In this document: piece after piece, positions 33,951 to 42,831 of the stretch | Layout of the letters: the number at the start of each line of letters is the position of its first letter | Position numbering within the stretch: the stretch's first letter is position 1 | Assembly: GCA_963788585.1 (NCBI GenBank) | Contig: CAWBHA010000006.1 | Location: forward strand, 124,001-188,000 | Direction of reading: 5' to 3' | Length of the DNA: 64,000 nt | Origin: Bog-473 sp963788585 | GTDB taxonomy: Bacteria; Actinomycetota; Acidimicrobiia; Acidimicrobiales; RAAP-2 | Program-made: the position numbers and the translations under genes | Notes under the pieces: generated by a model | Databases searched by the model: none | The model's input: the letters and a program-made list of their open reading frames with translations, nothing else | What the model was told of the DNA's origin: nothing

Positions 33951-35350
33951 GGATCTGACGGCGGGACGGGATCAACTTTCGGCAACATGACGGTCGCACC
34001 AAGACCGATCAGCCCGATGACCCCGAGAGTGATCATCGCAATGCCATACGAGCGCTTTGGGTCAGCAAGGCCAGCCACCAGAATTGTGCCGGCCACTGCG
34101 GTCCCCAACGACGACCCTAGGTTGGACACACTACGTGACAACCCAGAGATCTCCCCTTGCAGACGTTCGGGAAAGGAGGACTGCACGACATTGACCGACG
34201 GGGTCAACATGAGTCCGAGGCCTGTCCCGATCAAGAAGAGCCCCGGAGCGAAAAACCACACGCTGGGATGACCTTTGACCAGCACCAAGAGCACGACGAT
34301 GCCAACGACCGTGATGACGAATCCACTGATGATCAGCGTCCGCTGAAGGAACCGCTTGGCCAATGGACGAGCCGCCAGGGACGACAACAAGATTCCCACG
34401 GTGGCAGCCGTGAAGACCACCCCGGTCTGGATGGCGTCGTAGTGACGGACGACCTGGAGGTACGCGGCGACCGTGAAGGACGTTCCGAGCAACACCGCCC
34501 ACTGCGCGTTTTGGGTGACCAAGGCCAGGTTCGACGTGCGGTTGTGGAAGAGCGACGTCGAAAGGAGCGCTTCGCGTCCGTTGCGTTCCCGTCGCCGAAT
34601 CCAGACAAAGAAGCCAAGCAACACCAGTGCCCCCAGAACAATGAGCCCCGCCATCAGCGCAATGCTCTCGTCCGCGGCCATGATCCCCCCCACAAGGATG
34701 ACAAGGCCCGCTGCCGAGAGGACCGCACCGACCAGATCGAACGGACGCGTCGGGTCCGCACGTAACGGGTCCACGAGACGACGGGCGAGGATCAAGATCA
34801 CCGCAATCACCAGCGCTTGAAAGACGAAGGCGGCGCGCCAAGTGATCGTTGTAGTGATCACGCCGCCAATCAGTGGTCCCATGGCTGCTCCGACACCTCC
34901 CATGGCGCTGATCACGCCGAAGGCCCATGCGCGCGACTTCAGGTCCGTGAACAACATCGTGGTGAGGATGTAGACCGGCGGAATCAAGAGGGCAGTACCA
35001 ACCCCCTCCAAGATGGAGTTGCCAAGAATCAGGGCGCCGAGGCTGGGAGACAGCGCACTGAGCAACGCTCCGATGCCGTAGACGATGAGCCCAAGTCTGA
35101 AGCATGATTTTCTTCCGAAACGGTCCGTCAGCTTGCCGCACGGAATCATCAACGCTGCCATCACGAGAAGAAAGAGCGTGATGCAGACCTGCACACCTTG
35201 GACGGTCGTGTGCAGATCAACACTGATGTCGGTGATCATGACGTTCATGTTGGATCCGGCGAAGCTGCAGATGAATTGGGCCAGAGCGAGAGGGACGAGC
35301 ATCACTCGCAGCGAGGGAGTGGGGGTCCTGTTTCGGGTCGCCTCAGTCAT
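33947..35350 (-). CDS. MFS transporter of the DHA2 (14-helix) type
   Basis: A 467-residue multidrug-type exporter with about 14 hydrophobic helices. The loop motif GKLTDRFGRKSCF between helices 2 and 3 is the MFS signature; the GPLIGGVI segment in helix 5 is the antiporter motif C. It probably exports a drug-like compound in exchange for protons. The ATG at 35350 follows a short basic/polar N-terminus. No regulator gene lies beside it. Confidence 0.9.
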   Translation of the reverse strand: MTEATRNRTPTPSLRVMLVPLALAQFICSFAGSNMNVMITDISVDLHTTVQGVQVCITLFLLVMAALMIPCGKLTDRFGRKSCFRLGLIVYGIGALLSALSPSLGALILGNSILEGVGTALLIPPVYILTTMLFTDLKSRAWAFGVISAMGGVGAAMGPLIGGVITTTITWRAAFVFQALVIAVILILARRLVDPLRADPTRPFDLVGAVLSAAGLVILVGGIMAADESIALMAGLIVLGALVLLGFFVWIRRRERNGREALLSTSLFHNRTSNLALVTQNAQWAVLLGTSFTVAAYLQVVRHYDAIQTGVVFTAATVGILLSSLAARPLAKRFLQRTLIISGFVITVVGIVVLLVLVKGHPSVWFFAPGLFLIGTGLGLMLTPSVNVVQSSFPERLQGEISGLSRSVSNLGSSLGTAVAGTILVAGLADPKRSYGIAMITLGVIGLIGLGATVMLPKVDPVPPSDP

Positions 35351-35745
35351 CGGGTCCAGACTCCAGCGCATTTTTGGGGGCCTGCGCCACAAGATAGACC
35401 GTACGGGGTCAGTTCATCGAGGAACCGGTTAGCCTAGATCGCTGCCAATTCGGGATGAATCGAATCAGCGCAAGGTTGGAGCGACATGCCCGTGAAGTGA
35501 GTCTTCGTGAGTCACAGAGGACCACCGTCCCAGAGCGCCGCAATGGGCGAACTGTTTCTTCCGAGGATGACGCGTCCGCGTACTTCCCGAGGCGGATCTA
35601 CCAGTTCGGGCTGTTCTGACGGCCGCCCTGGGTGCTGCCGCAGTTCGTCGGAACGGTGGGGCAGTTCGGCACAACCGGGTGTGCGGACAACCACCGATTC
35701 GGCTTCGCGGGGTGCTCGACCTTTGCCGTGGCCTGATACAGCGCC
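35351..35745. other. Upstream region of the MFS gene, otherwise no gene seen
   Basis: About 395 bases between divergent genes. The first 110 bases before the MFS start are AT-richer and likely include its promoter. The rest shows only short open frames with poor composition. Confidence 0.45.
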
Positions 35746-36096
35746 TTGGCTTGGCATGACTTCTTCGTGGGGACGATTGGGGCGTCGGCAGCACTGACCG
35801 GACTCTTGTTCGTCGCCATCTCGATAAATCTCGAAGAGATTCTCAAATACCCACAGTTGGCAGGTAAAGCAGCGGAGACCCTCGGAATTCTGCTGAGCGC
35901 CCTGGTTGTTTCGGGCTTCGGTCTGGCACCGGGACAAAGGATCGTGTTCTTTGGTATCGAGATTGCAGCTGTTGGTGCCGTCGTGGCCACGCAGATTCTC
36001 TGGGCGGCCCACGGAAAGAAGACGCCCGATGAACCGAAGGCTTGGGTGGTCGAACATCTGGTGCCTATCCGCGAGTACGAACCCCGGTCGACGTAG
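35746..36096 (+). CDS. Small membrane protein, possibly a truncated member of a larger family
   Basis: A 116-residue protein with two clear hydrophobic helices (about 10-27 and 45-62) and a third at about 67-85. Its opening, WHDFFVGTIGASAALTGLLFVAISINL, split over the first helix, resembles actinobacterial four-helix membrane proteins of about 150-180 residues that I recall only as hypothetical. The start is a TTG at 35746 with no visible ribosome-binding site, and the C-terminus ends early, so it may be a degraded copy. Confidence 0.5.
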   Translation: MAWHDFFVGTIGASAALTGLLFVAISINLEEILKYPQLAGKAAETLGILLSALVVSGFGLAPGQRIVFFGIEIAAVGAVVATQILWAAHGKKTPDEPKAWVVEHLVPIREYEPRST

Positions 36097-36106
36097 CGTA
36101 GAGAGC

Positions 36107-36283
36107 ATGGATGCTATTGCACTGAACGACAGAGCGCTCGTGGAGCGGTACGACGCCCTACGTGCGGATCTCGACCGTACCCGTGACACGGATAAGCGCC
36201 TGGCGCTGCATGGGGAACTTCGGAACCTCGCAGCGGAGCGCCAACGCCGGCATCCCTTGGCGATCACTCCGCTTCGTTCCTAA
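36107..36283 (+). CDS. Small hypothetical protein (58 residues)
   Basis: A charged, helical 58-residue protein (ALVERYDALRADLDR, RLALHGELRNLAAERQRR) starting at ATG 36107, ten bases after the preceding gene. No known motif. It overlaps the convergent gene at 36264 by 20 bases. Confidence 0.4.
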   Translation: MDAIALNDRALVERYDALRADLDRTRDTDKRLALHGELRNLAAERQRRHPLAITPLRS

Positions 36284-36509
36284 CCCGCCCGCGCGGCGGC
36301 TCGGTAAGCCGTGGCCGTGCGCAGTCTATTTCCGGCGATGAGCAGTTCCTTGCGTATGCAACACCTGAGCCGTGGAGGCGATCCGCCGCCGATGCCTGTT
36401 GACGCGCCGGCGCCGCAGACGTCAACGAAGACGATCCGGACACAGCAGTGAGGAGCAGCACCGAGCCGACCGCGCCGAGAACTATCCTGCGCCAAGTTCT
36501 CTCCCGCAA
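36264..36509 (-). CDS. Small secreted protein (81 residues), unrecognised
   Basis: Begins at a TTG (36509) with a very good GGAGGAG site six bases ahead. Residues 1-35 look like a signal peptide (RERTWRR, then a hydrophobic core VLGAVGSVLLLTAV and a small-residue cleavage region). The mature part is short and has two cysteines (CSSPEIDC). Function unknown; the ribosome-binding site and signal peptide are the support. Confidence 0.5.
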   Translation of the reverse strand: MRERTWRRIVLGAVGSVLLLTAVSGSSSLTSAAPARQQASAADRLHGSGVAYARNCSSPEIDCARPRLTEPPRGRVRNEAE

Positions 36510-36626
36510 CTTCGGCTCCTCCGACTGGTTGGCCGGAAGAGTGTAACCAGTACTTCCCCCGTATTCGTCCTCGGCCCGCAAAGACGGATGCTGGCTACGC
36601 CGTCGGAGCCGACCGAGGGGGACCAT

Positions 36627-38204
36627 TCACGGCGGCGACGCTCCCGAAGTGCTGGGGTCACGCGGCCGCCCAGCGATGTCCGATCCGGCATCTGCCGACG
36701 GCAGGCCTTCCCGAACGCGCGCCGTCGTGACGACCACCAGCGCCAATGTCACGATCGCTCCGACGACGAACGCCGCCTGAACCGGGAACTCGCCTCCTGG
36801 AGGCAACCAGGGACCGGTCACCCCGAGTACGTGACCCCCCTTGTAGGCCTGGAGGGCCCGATCGAACGAGGCGACCTGTGCGACCAAGAGCACGATCCCC
36901 ACGACGATTACCGACCGCGTCAACATCCGGCGAGACACGTGGTGCCGGCCTCGCCACTCGAAACTGGATGCCACCAAAGGGAACCCGATCACCACCGGGA
37001 GCCAGTACCTGCCCTGCCAGTGGAGCACGTGGGTGTCCATCTGAGGCGCGTAGAGGACTTCCGGCATGGCGACAACGGCCAAGGCGAGAACGGGGAGGGC
37101 TCTCCGGCACGGGCCCGACAGGACAAGGGCAGCGGCCGTCAACGCCGCCAAAAATGCCGTCCACACGCCGACAACCCACGCCGGCGCCGAGATGACGAGC
37201 AAGCCAAAATCGCCGATGCACTGCCGGAGCCGAACCGCGGAGAGCCGAAAGTTCGTCCACATGTTGGAAAACAGACCGGCGGGGTGGGGTGGCGGAGCGC
37301 CGATGAGTTGCGGCGAACCGTCGAAGAGCAGGAAGAGGGCGGCGATCGCGAAGGCAACAGCGACGGGGATCCACAGCGGACGGAGGCTCGGGTTGAACCG
37401 CTTCCGAAGATCTCGCCAGCCAACGAGGAACCCGAGGACGACCGCGATGATCACGGCGTCGAGGGGACTCGTCGGCCGACTCAGTACGAGCAAGATCACT
37501 GCCGTCGCCGTCCAGACCGCGAGGGCACGCGGCACGACGGGATGTGTCAGCACGCAGAGAGCGCCGCACCATGCAGCAAATCCCGCAGCGATCTCGAGCC
37601 CGCTCGAGTTGAGCACCGCCATGAGGAACAGCACCATGGGCGACAAGGCGATGAGCACCCCAATGAGCAGCGTGCGACGCGGGGCGTAGCGGAGAATGAG
37701 CCAAATGCCAAGGGCAACCATGGCCGCGTTGAGGAGGTCCCCTGCGACGCGCATGGCGTAGATGGCGGCCGAGCCAGACAGGACCAACGAGGGGACACCG
37801 ACGACGACGTAGTACAAGGGTGGCGAGTTGGAGAACTCGGTCGGGACCAGAGCGGTGGTCGCATGGCCCGGCGTGCAGGCTGGGGGCCGGACCCAGGGAC
37901 TGTCGAACCAACACGGCACCCGGACCCATGAGATCGGCTGGCCGTCCAGCCGTTGCTCGGGCACGTCGAACTGACCTCGCACGATCGCAAGCGCCTGTGC
38001 GGTATGGGCCGCTTCGTCGGGAGCAGCACCGATGGGAGTGGCGAAGGACCATGCGCCGAGCATCAGGCCAACGCCCACGAACGCCCAGACGAAGAGGGCG
38101 AACGATCCCGCTCGACGCCCTGGTTCCCGGGCCGCGCCCTCGCCGACCGGTCCCGGAGGGAACACGTCTCCCGCCTGCGCGTGCGTTCCGGGCGGTCCTT
38201 CCAC
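36627..38204 (-). CDS. DUF2142-family polytopic membrane protein
   Basis: A 525-residue membrane protein with about ten to twelve hydrophobic helices. The PDEAAHTAQALA motif after the first helix is characteristic of DUF2142 proteins, thought to be GT-C-like membrane glycosyltransferases; the acidic motif fits the first extracytoplasmic loop. Donor and acceptor are unknown. A degraded copy of its C-terminal half lies in inverted orientation at 38268-38700. Confidence 0.85.
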   Translation of the reverse strand: MEGPPGTHAQAGDVFPPGPVGEGAAREPGRRAGSFALFVWAFVGVGLMLGAWSFATPIGAAPDEAAHTAQALAIVRGQFDVPEQRLDGQPISWVRVPCWFDSPWVRPPACTPGHATTALVPTEFSNSPPLYYVVVGVPSLVLSGSAAIYAMRVAGDLLNAAMVALGIWLILRYAPRRTLLIGVLIALSPMVLFLMAVLNSSGLEIAAGFAAWCGALCVLTHPVVPRALAVWTATAVILLVLSRPTSPLDAVIIAVVLGFLVGWRDLRKRFNPSLRPLWIPVAVAFAIAALFLLFDGSPQLIGAPPPHPAGLFSNMWTNFRLSAVRLRQCIGDFGLLVISAPAWVVGVWTAFLAALTAAALVLSGPCRRALPVLALAVVAMPEVLYAPQMDTHVLHWQGRYWLPVVIGFPLVASSFEWRGRHHVSRRMLTRSVIVVGIVLLVAQVASFDRALQAYKGGHVLGVTGPWLPPGGEFPVQAAFVVGAIVTLALVVVTTARVREGLPSADAGSDIAGRPRDPSTSGASPP

Positions 38205-38267
38205 TGCCGGGCGAGGCTACCAAGCCGATTGCCTGATGCGATGCCCTTCGGGCCGAGCCTCCCAAGG

Positions 38268-38700
38268 GTGCCGTACATTCGCCTGTCTGCGGTTCGGCTC
38301 CGCCAGTGCATCGGTAACTTCGGATGACTCGACACGCCCATCCCGACCTGGGTCGTCGTCGTGTGGACCTCGTGCCTCGGCGCCTTGACGCTCCTCGCCC
38401 TGGCGCTCTCGGCGCCCTGTCGACGCGCCCTCCCCATCTTGGCGTTGGCCATCCTCGCCATGCCCGAAGTCGTCTACGCACCCCAGATGGACACCAATGT
38501 CATCAACTGACAGGGCAGGTACTGGCTCCCGGTGGTGATCGGGTTCCCGCTGGCGGCGTCGACCTTCCAGTGGCGCAGCCGCCACCTTGGCGCGCACCCC
38601 GAACGACCTGGTTGCCGCCCGGAGACCTCTACGCCGTCGTGGTCGCCTTCGTCGTTGGGGCGGTCGTGACGCTCGCCCCTCTTGGTCTTCGTGGCGATTC
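38268..38700 (+). pseudogene. Remnant of a DUF2142 gene, inverted relative to the intact one
   Basis: Translation of this stretch matches the C-terminal half of the intact DUF2142 protein: RLSAVRLRQCIGNFG, LSAPCRRALPILALAILAMPE, APQMDTNVIN, then GRYWLPVVIGFPLAAS, and after a frame change and a gap VVAFVVGAVVTLAPL. In-frame stops interrupt it (one replaces the Trp of HWQGRYW), and about 40 residues are missing. It is therefore a pseudogene fragment from a duplicated or related gene. Confidence 0.85.
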
Positions 38701-38844
38701 CTCGAGGGAACCTCGATTCGGTGGTTGTGCCTGACCTTGTGGGATCCGATCACCTCCAACAAGGTGGTCGATGATCGTGTCATGAGTCCCGGGGGTGGCC
38801 TCTTGAACCTTCTCCGCGACTAAATCAGTGTCACGGTGTCCAGA

Positions 38845-39096
38845 TCAGCACCGATGGGAAATGTCGAGCCCGAAGAAATAGGCGTCTGGATCCCCGCCGA
38901 GCTTTCGCGCGATCTCGTCAACGTTCTTTCGAGCCTCTGCGGTACCTACGCCCGGGATGGACTGTGCAGATCCCACTCGTCCCAGCTGTCCGCGCCAGAT
39001 CCAAAGAGCGCTCAGCAAGATGGAGAGCTCATCATCAGAAAGATGACCATCGATGCCGTCTGCTGCCGCGACCTTGCGCGCTTCTCGGCGCCTCAT
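38845..39096 (-). CDS. Small hypothetical protein (83 residues)
   Basis: A soluble helical protein with a basic start (RRREARK) and segments LSDDELSILLSALWIW and EARKNVDEIARKLGG. ATG at 39096 has AGGGA about seven bases ahead; the frame is open further upstream to 39198. The composition is protein-like, but no family was recognised and there is no operon partner. Confidence 0.5.
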   Translation of the reverse strand: MRRREARKVAAADGIDGHLSDDELSILLSALWIWRGQLGRVGSAQSIPGVGTAEARKNVDEIARKLGGDPDAYFFGLDISHRC

Positions 39097-39852
39097 GCGG
39101 GATCCCTGCTCTCGATCGTACAAAGGGATGGCTCCGGCCATTCCGCTGGATTGCGTGTTCGATGATGTTCCAGAACCCTCACCCCGTAGACGCCCCACTT
39201 ACTTCGAAAACCGCCGGGGAGAACTGTAGTATGAGCGTGAAGAGTTAGGGAACTGTGAGAGCTCCCATCTCGTGGCGATGCAAGAGACCATTCAGCCAGA
39301 TCGGACGTGTCAGAGAACGCTTCGGGCGGGGTGACGGACGAAGGCACCGGAGGGTTGCTGTGCTCGACCCTTTGCTGCACTCTCACTCACGTGCCACCCG
39401 CAGTCCGGTGTCGCCGCGTGTCTCTATCGGCAACCGGCGCCGTCAAGTTGTGCGTCTGTTGTTTCGCGTGCCATTTCGTCGGCCGTAAGAGCGAAATTCC
39501 TGGTGCCCGCTCGCATCGCTGGAAACACCAGCCAATGGATCCGTTATGAGTTCGGGCTTTGATGGCTCAAGCCCGGTAACGACAATTGTGCCGAGGATTC
39601 GACTTGGCCGCCAACTGCCCCATACGTGGCGCTTGCTCGCCTTGACCGGCGGCTCCAGAGCGGTTCGGGCATGCCAACCGTCTTCGGTTCGAGGGAGCAA
39701 CCCTACTGACGGATGGCTCTCTCGTGACTCACGCTTGACCACCGTGCCTTCGCAGTGCCCCTGGCGACAGGGAGCCGACCGTTCGATGTCATGGTTCACA
39801 CACAAGACGTCGCAGCCAGAATCCGACCACGCCTCCACATGGGTTTGGCCTC
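39097..39852. other. Long stretch without a credible gene
   Basis: About 750 bases of mixed composition with open frames on both strands that lack protein-like composition or start signals. It lies between two gene remnants, so it may be decayed DNA. No insertion-sequence ends were seen. Confidence 0.5.
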
Positions 39853-40066
39853 GTGAAGGGCGTTGCAGTCGTCGTCTTAGCCCTCGGTGCGGCTGCAGGG
39901 CTGATCGGCACCGCCGTGGTGGCCTCGACGATGTCCGTGCTCGGCGTCGGCAGTACGGCACCCACGGCCTCGTCCGCCGCCTCGGCGACCACTCCCCCGG
40001 TCATGTTGGCCCTCTATCAGGACGCGGCAGCGACCTGCCCGGGACTGCCCTGGACGATGCTTTTGA
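39853..40066 (+). pseudogene. Truncated copy of the transglycosylase/NlpC gene (N-terminal part only)
   Basis: The first about 70 codons, from GTG 39853, match the N-terminus of the intact gene at 42832: a membrane anchor, a small-residue linker, then PPVMLALYQDAAATCPGLPWTML. Similarity ends abruptly at about 40060 and the frame continues into unrelated sequence with a stop at 40152. The catalytic parts of both domains are missing, so it cannot encode an active enzyme. Confidence 0.8.
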
Positions 40067-40628
40067 ATGACAGGTTGATCCGTACTCTCGGAGAATGCTG
40101 CAGACTAGTGAGAAGAGACACCCCAAACGGCCGATCATCGCGGCTGCCGTAATCAATTTGGACCTCTGACGGACAAAGTTGGTCCGAGTATTCGACTCCA
40201 CAAGCGAAACTGGCATGCAGCAGCGGGTTACGACTTCACAACCACGAAGCGCTGTACGGCACCGAACGGAGTCCCATCCCAACTCAGAGATTCAACGATG
40301 GGGCCCTCCTCCTGTCGGCGGTCACGCAGTCGACGTTGTCCCTCAAGTCCTCGTCGACGCTCGTGTCCGTCAGCGCCACCTAGGCCGCACCCGACACCTT
40401 GCTCTCCTTCGGCAGGTCCTGGACGCACCCGGAAGGAGCCAAGGCCACGCCCAAAAGGAGACCTTCGCCGCTTGATCTTTCGTTGTGATGGGCGTAGACC
40501 GCTACGTAGCCAAGTACGGCTGAAGAAATGGGCGAGAAGTCGAACCTCGATTCCGGGGCTGACCTACGTGTGATCGCTTATTTGGGTTGCTGGTCTCTCC
40601 AGGATGGAACCGCCTGAGGAGTAAGACG
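40067..40628. other. Stretch without a credible gene
   Basis: About 560 bases after the truncated copy. Only short open frames. The final 40 bases carry the GAGGAG ribosome-binding site of the next gene. Confidence 0.5.
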
Positions 40629-42404
40629 ATGTCCAGGCAACGGTATGCCTTTGTACGGGTGTGGGCTGTAGCGCTTTTTGCGTCGCTGTTGACAGTGACT
40701 GGGTTTGTCTCTGGGGCGTCTTCGGTGGCCGCCACGACAGCTCTCACCACGAGCGTGCTAGTGCCCGCCAATGGGGCAAACGTCTCGGGATCGACCTATC
40801 TCGACGCCTCTGCCTCGAATGCCACCAGCGTCGAGTTCCTTCTCTTCGGCGGCACCTACGGCTTTGACGCCCCGGTGATCTGCACGGCCACCCTCACCTA
40901 TTACGGATGGTTGTGTGACTGGAACACCACCACAGTTCCCAACGGCTCCTACACCCTGGTGGCCGAGGCCTTCAACTCGGGTGGAAGCACTTACAGCTCT
41001 GGCGTCACCATGACGGTCAAGAACCCGTTGCCGACCACGAGCATCCTCATCCCTTCGAACGGGGCGACGCTGTCGGGAACGACCACCTTGGACGCCTCTG
41101 CCTCGAATGCCACCAGCGTCGAGTTCCTTCTCTTCGGCGGGACCTACGGCTTTGACGCCCCGGTGATCTGCACGGCCACCCTCACCTATTACGTATGGGT
41201 GTGCAGCTGGAAGACCACGACGGTCCCTATTGGCGCATACATCCTGGTGTCGCTGGCCTCAGGTCCAGGTGGAAGCACGGCCAGCTCGGGAGTCGACATC
41301 ACCGTGGGTCACCCGCTGATCGCCACTGCCATCACTACTGGGGGGTTCGATTCGTGCGCCATCGTCCCCGGAGGGACCGTCGAATGCTGGGGCTATAACT
41401 ACAACGGCCAGCTGGGAAACGGGACGACCGAGAATTCATCGACCCCGGTGACAGTGACCGGACTTACTGGAGCGAGAGCCCTATCAGCGGGCGACCTCTC
41501 AACCTGTGCTGTTCTGAGCCCCGGGTACGCCGATTGCTGGGGGGACAATACTGACGGCGAACTGGGGGACGATAGATCCGTCAGTTCCTTGACCCCCGTG
41601 GAAGTAGTTGACATCGGCCCGGCGACCCTTATCGCAGTTGGGGACGACTACGCCTGTGCCACCCCCGCGATCGAATGCTGGGGCGACAACGAAGAGGGCC
41701 AAACGGGGCCGGGGTTCCTCGGGGGCTTCGCGCTAACGCCTCAGCCGGTAACGGGGCTCGGCGTCACCGAGGTGACCGCTCTCGCTGCGCAAGGGATGTC
41801 GACCTGTGGCCTTCTCACCGGAGGGACCGTCGACTGCTGGGGGGCCAACGCGAACGGCCAACTGGGGAACGGGACCACCACGGATTCGGGGACCCCGGTG
41901 CCCGTGAGTGGCCTCACCAGGACGACGGCCATCGCAGGTGGCGACGTCCACGCCTGTGCCCTCCTCACCGGGGGGACGGTCGACTGCTGGGGGGACAATA
42001 CGTACGGCGAACTGGGGAACGGGACTACCACGGATTCGTCGACACCGGTGGCGGTGAGTGGCCTCAGCGGGGTGACCGCCATCGCCGCTGGGAACTACCA
42101 CACCTGTGCCCTCCTCACGGGAAGGACCGTCGAGTGCTGGGGCTACAACGCCGGGGGCGAACTGGGGAACGGGACCACCACGGATTCGTCGATCCCGGTG
42201 GCGGTGAGGGGCCTGACCGGGGTGACCGCAATCTCCGCTGGCGGGGGTGACACCTGTGCCATCGTCACCGGGGGGACCGTCGAATGCTGGGGGGACAACG
42301 CCGAAGGCGAACTGGGTGATGGCACCAACTCTGGACCTGAGACGTGCGTCAGGTACGGCGGTTCTTGCAGTACTTCGCCGGTGGATGTGACCGACTTGCC
42401 GTAG
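40629..42404 (+). CDS. Secreted protein with two Ig-like repeats and seven RCC1-type repeats
   Basis: A 591-residue exported protein. A signal peptide (about 1-36) is followed by two Ig-like (bacterial Big-type) repeats of about 96 residues (about 40-135 and 136-231), then seven RCC1-like repeats (about 235-590), enough for one closed seven-bladed propeller. Each blade has a Cys before and a Cys-Trp-Gly after its middle strand (for example TVECWGDN), suggesting a disulfide per blade, and the turn GQLGNGTT. ATG at 40629 has GAGGAG eight bases ahead. It is probably a surface binding protein; the ligand is unknown. Confidence 0.85.
   Translation: MSRQRYAFVRVWAVALFASLLTVTGFVSGASSVAATTALTTSVLVPANGANVSGSTYLDASASNATSVEFLLFGGTYGFDAPVICTATLTYYGWLCDWNTTTVPNGSYTLVAEAFNSGGSTYSSGVTMTVKNPLPTTSILIPSNGATLSGTTTLDASASNATSVEFLLFGGTYGFDAPVICTATLTYYVWVCSWKTTTVPIGAYILVSLASGPGGSTASSGVDITVGHPLIATAITTGGFDSCAIVPGGTVECWGYNYNGQLGNGTTENSSTPVTVTGLTGARALSAGDLSTCAVLSPGYADCWGDNTDGELGDDRSVSSLTPVEVVDIGPATLIAVGDDYACATPAIECWGDNEEGQTGPGFLGGFALTPQPVTGLGVTEVTALAAQGMSTCGLLTGGTVDCWGANANGQLGNGTTTDSGTPVPVSGLTRTTAIAGGDVHACALLTGGTVDCWGDNTYGELGNGTTTDSSTPVAVSGLSGVTAIAAGNYHTCALLTGRTVECWGYNAGGELGNGTTTDSSIPVAVRGLTGVTAISAGGGDTCAIVTGGTVECWGDNAEGELGDGTNSGPETCVRYGGSCSTSPVDVTDLP
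40803..40903 (+). repeat. First copy of a ~100-bp direct repeat in the Ig-like region
   Basis: Nearly identical (one clear base change) to 41091-41191, 288 bp downstream, coding the same strand set of the two Ig-like repeats. Confidence 0.9.
41091..41191 (+). repeat. Second copy of the ~100-bp direct repeat
   Basis: Partner of 40803-40903. The spacing of 288 bp equals 96 codons, one whole Ig-like unit. Confidence 0.9.
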
Positions 42405-42831
42405 CCGGACGGCCTCTCCGGTGGCCACGACCAACCAACCTCCCTGCGACCCCATGCTGACCTTCTGCCAGCGAGCGATTCCAGCAGCTCCGGGTGCCCG
42501 ATCGCCGAGCGGCGGCCTCAGAGGTGGTTCATCCTTCTACCCCTACTTCGGTCGCCCCGGTCGGGGTAGTAACGAAGGCCGACTGGGGGTCTGGAAGCTG
42601 CAAGCGGCGGCGTAGCCGCCTTCCGGCCGTCCTCGACAGCGTTGCCTCAGACTGTATGCAGGCCGTGCGGCTGATCCCGTAGCGCTTAGAGCGCCTGACG
42701 AAGTCGCTGCGGCATATCGTCGGTGTTCTCATCAGGCCAAAGGGTCCTTACGCCTTTGCGGTGCTTCCGCCGGTAGAGGGACGACCGTTCCCCGGGGTGG
42801 CAACCGCCCGTGATCCGGTACCAGCGTTCCG
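42405..42831. other. Stretch without a gene, between the RCC1 protein and the NlpC gene
   Basis: About 430 bases. One terminator-like hairpin is listed separately. The last 100 bases are GC-rich and may contain the leader of the NlpC gene; no known riboswitch was recognised. Confidence 0.5.
42606..42620 (+). terminator. Hairpin, possible terminator of the RCC1-repeat gene
   Basis: GGCGGC / GCCGCC arms of six pairs with a 3-base loop, followed by TTCC. It lies 200 bases behind the stop, without a T run, so the assignment is weak. Confidence 0.3.

Noticed and set aside
39443..39961. A 172-codon minus-strand open frame
   Set aside because: Arg/Ser/Pro-rich shadow-like composition; it overlaps the truncated gene copy and has no start signal.
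40040..40200. An insertion sequence at the break of the truncated NlpC copy
   Set aside because: No terminal inverted repeats, target duplication or transposase remains were found.
42700..42831. A c-di-AMP (ydaO-type) riboswitch before the wall-hydrolase gene, as known for other actinobacterial hydrolases
   Set aside because: The conserved GGGGGAACC and CCGAATCCGACAGC-like segments of that class were not found.
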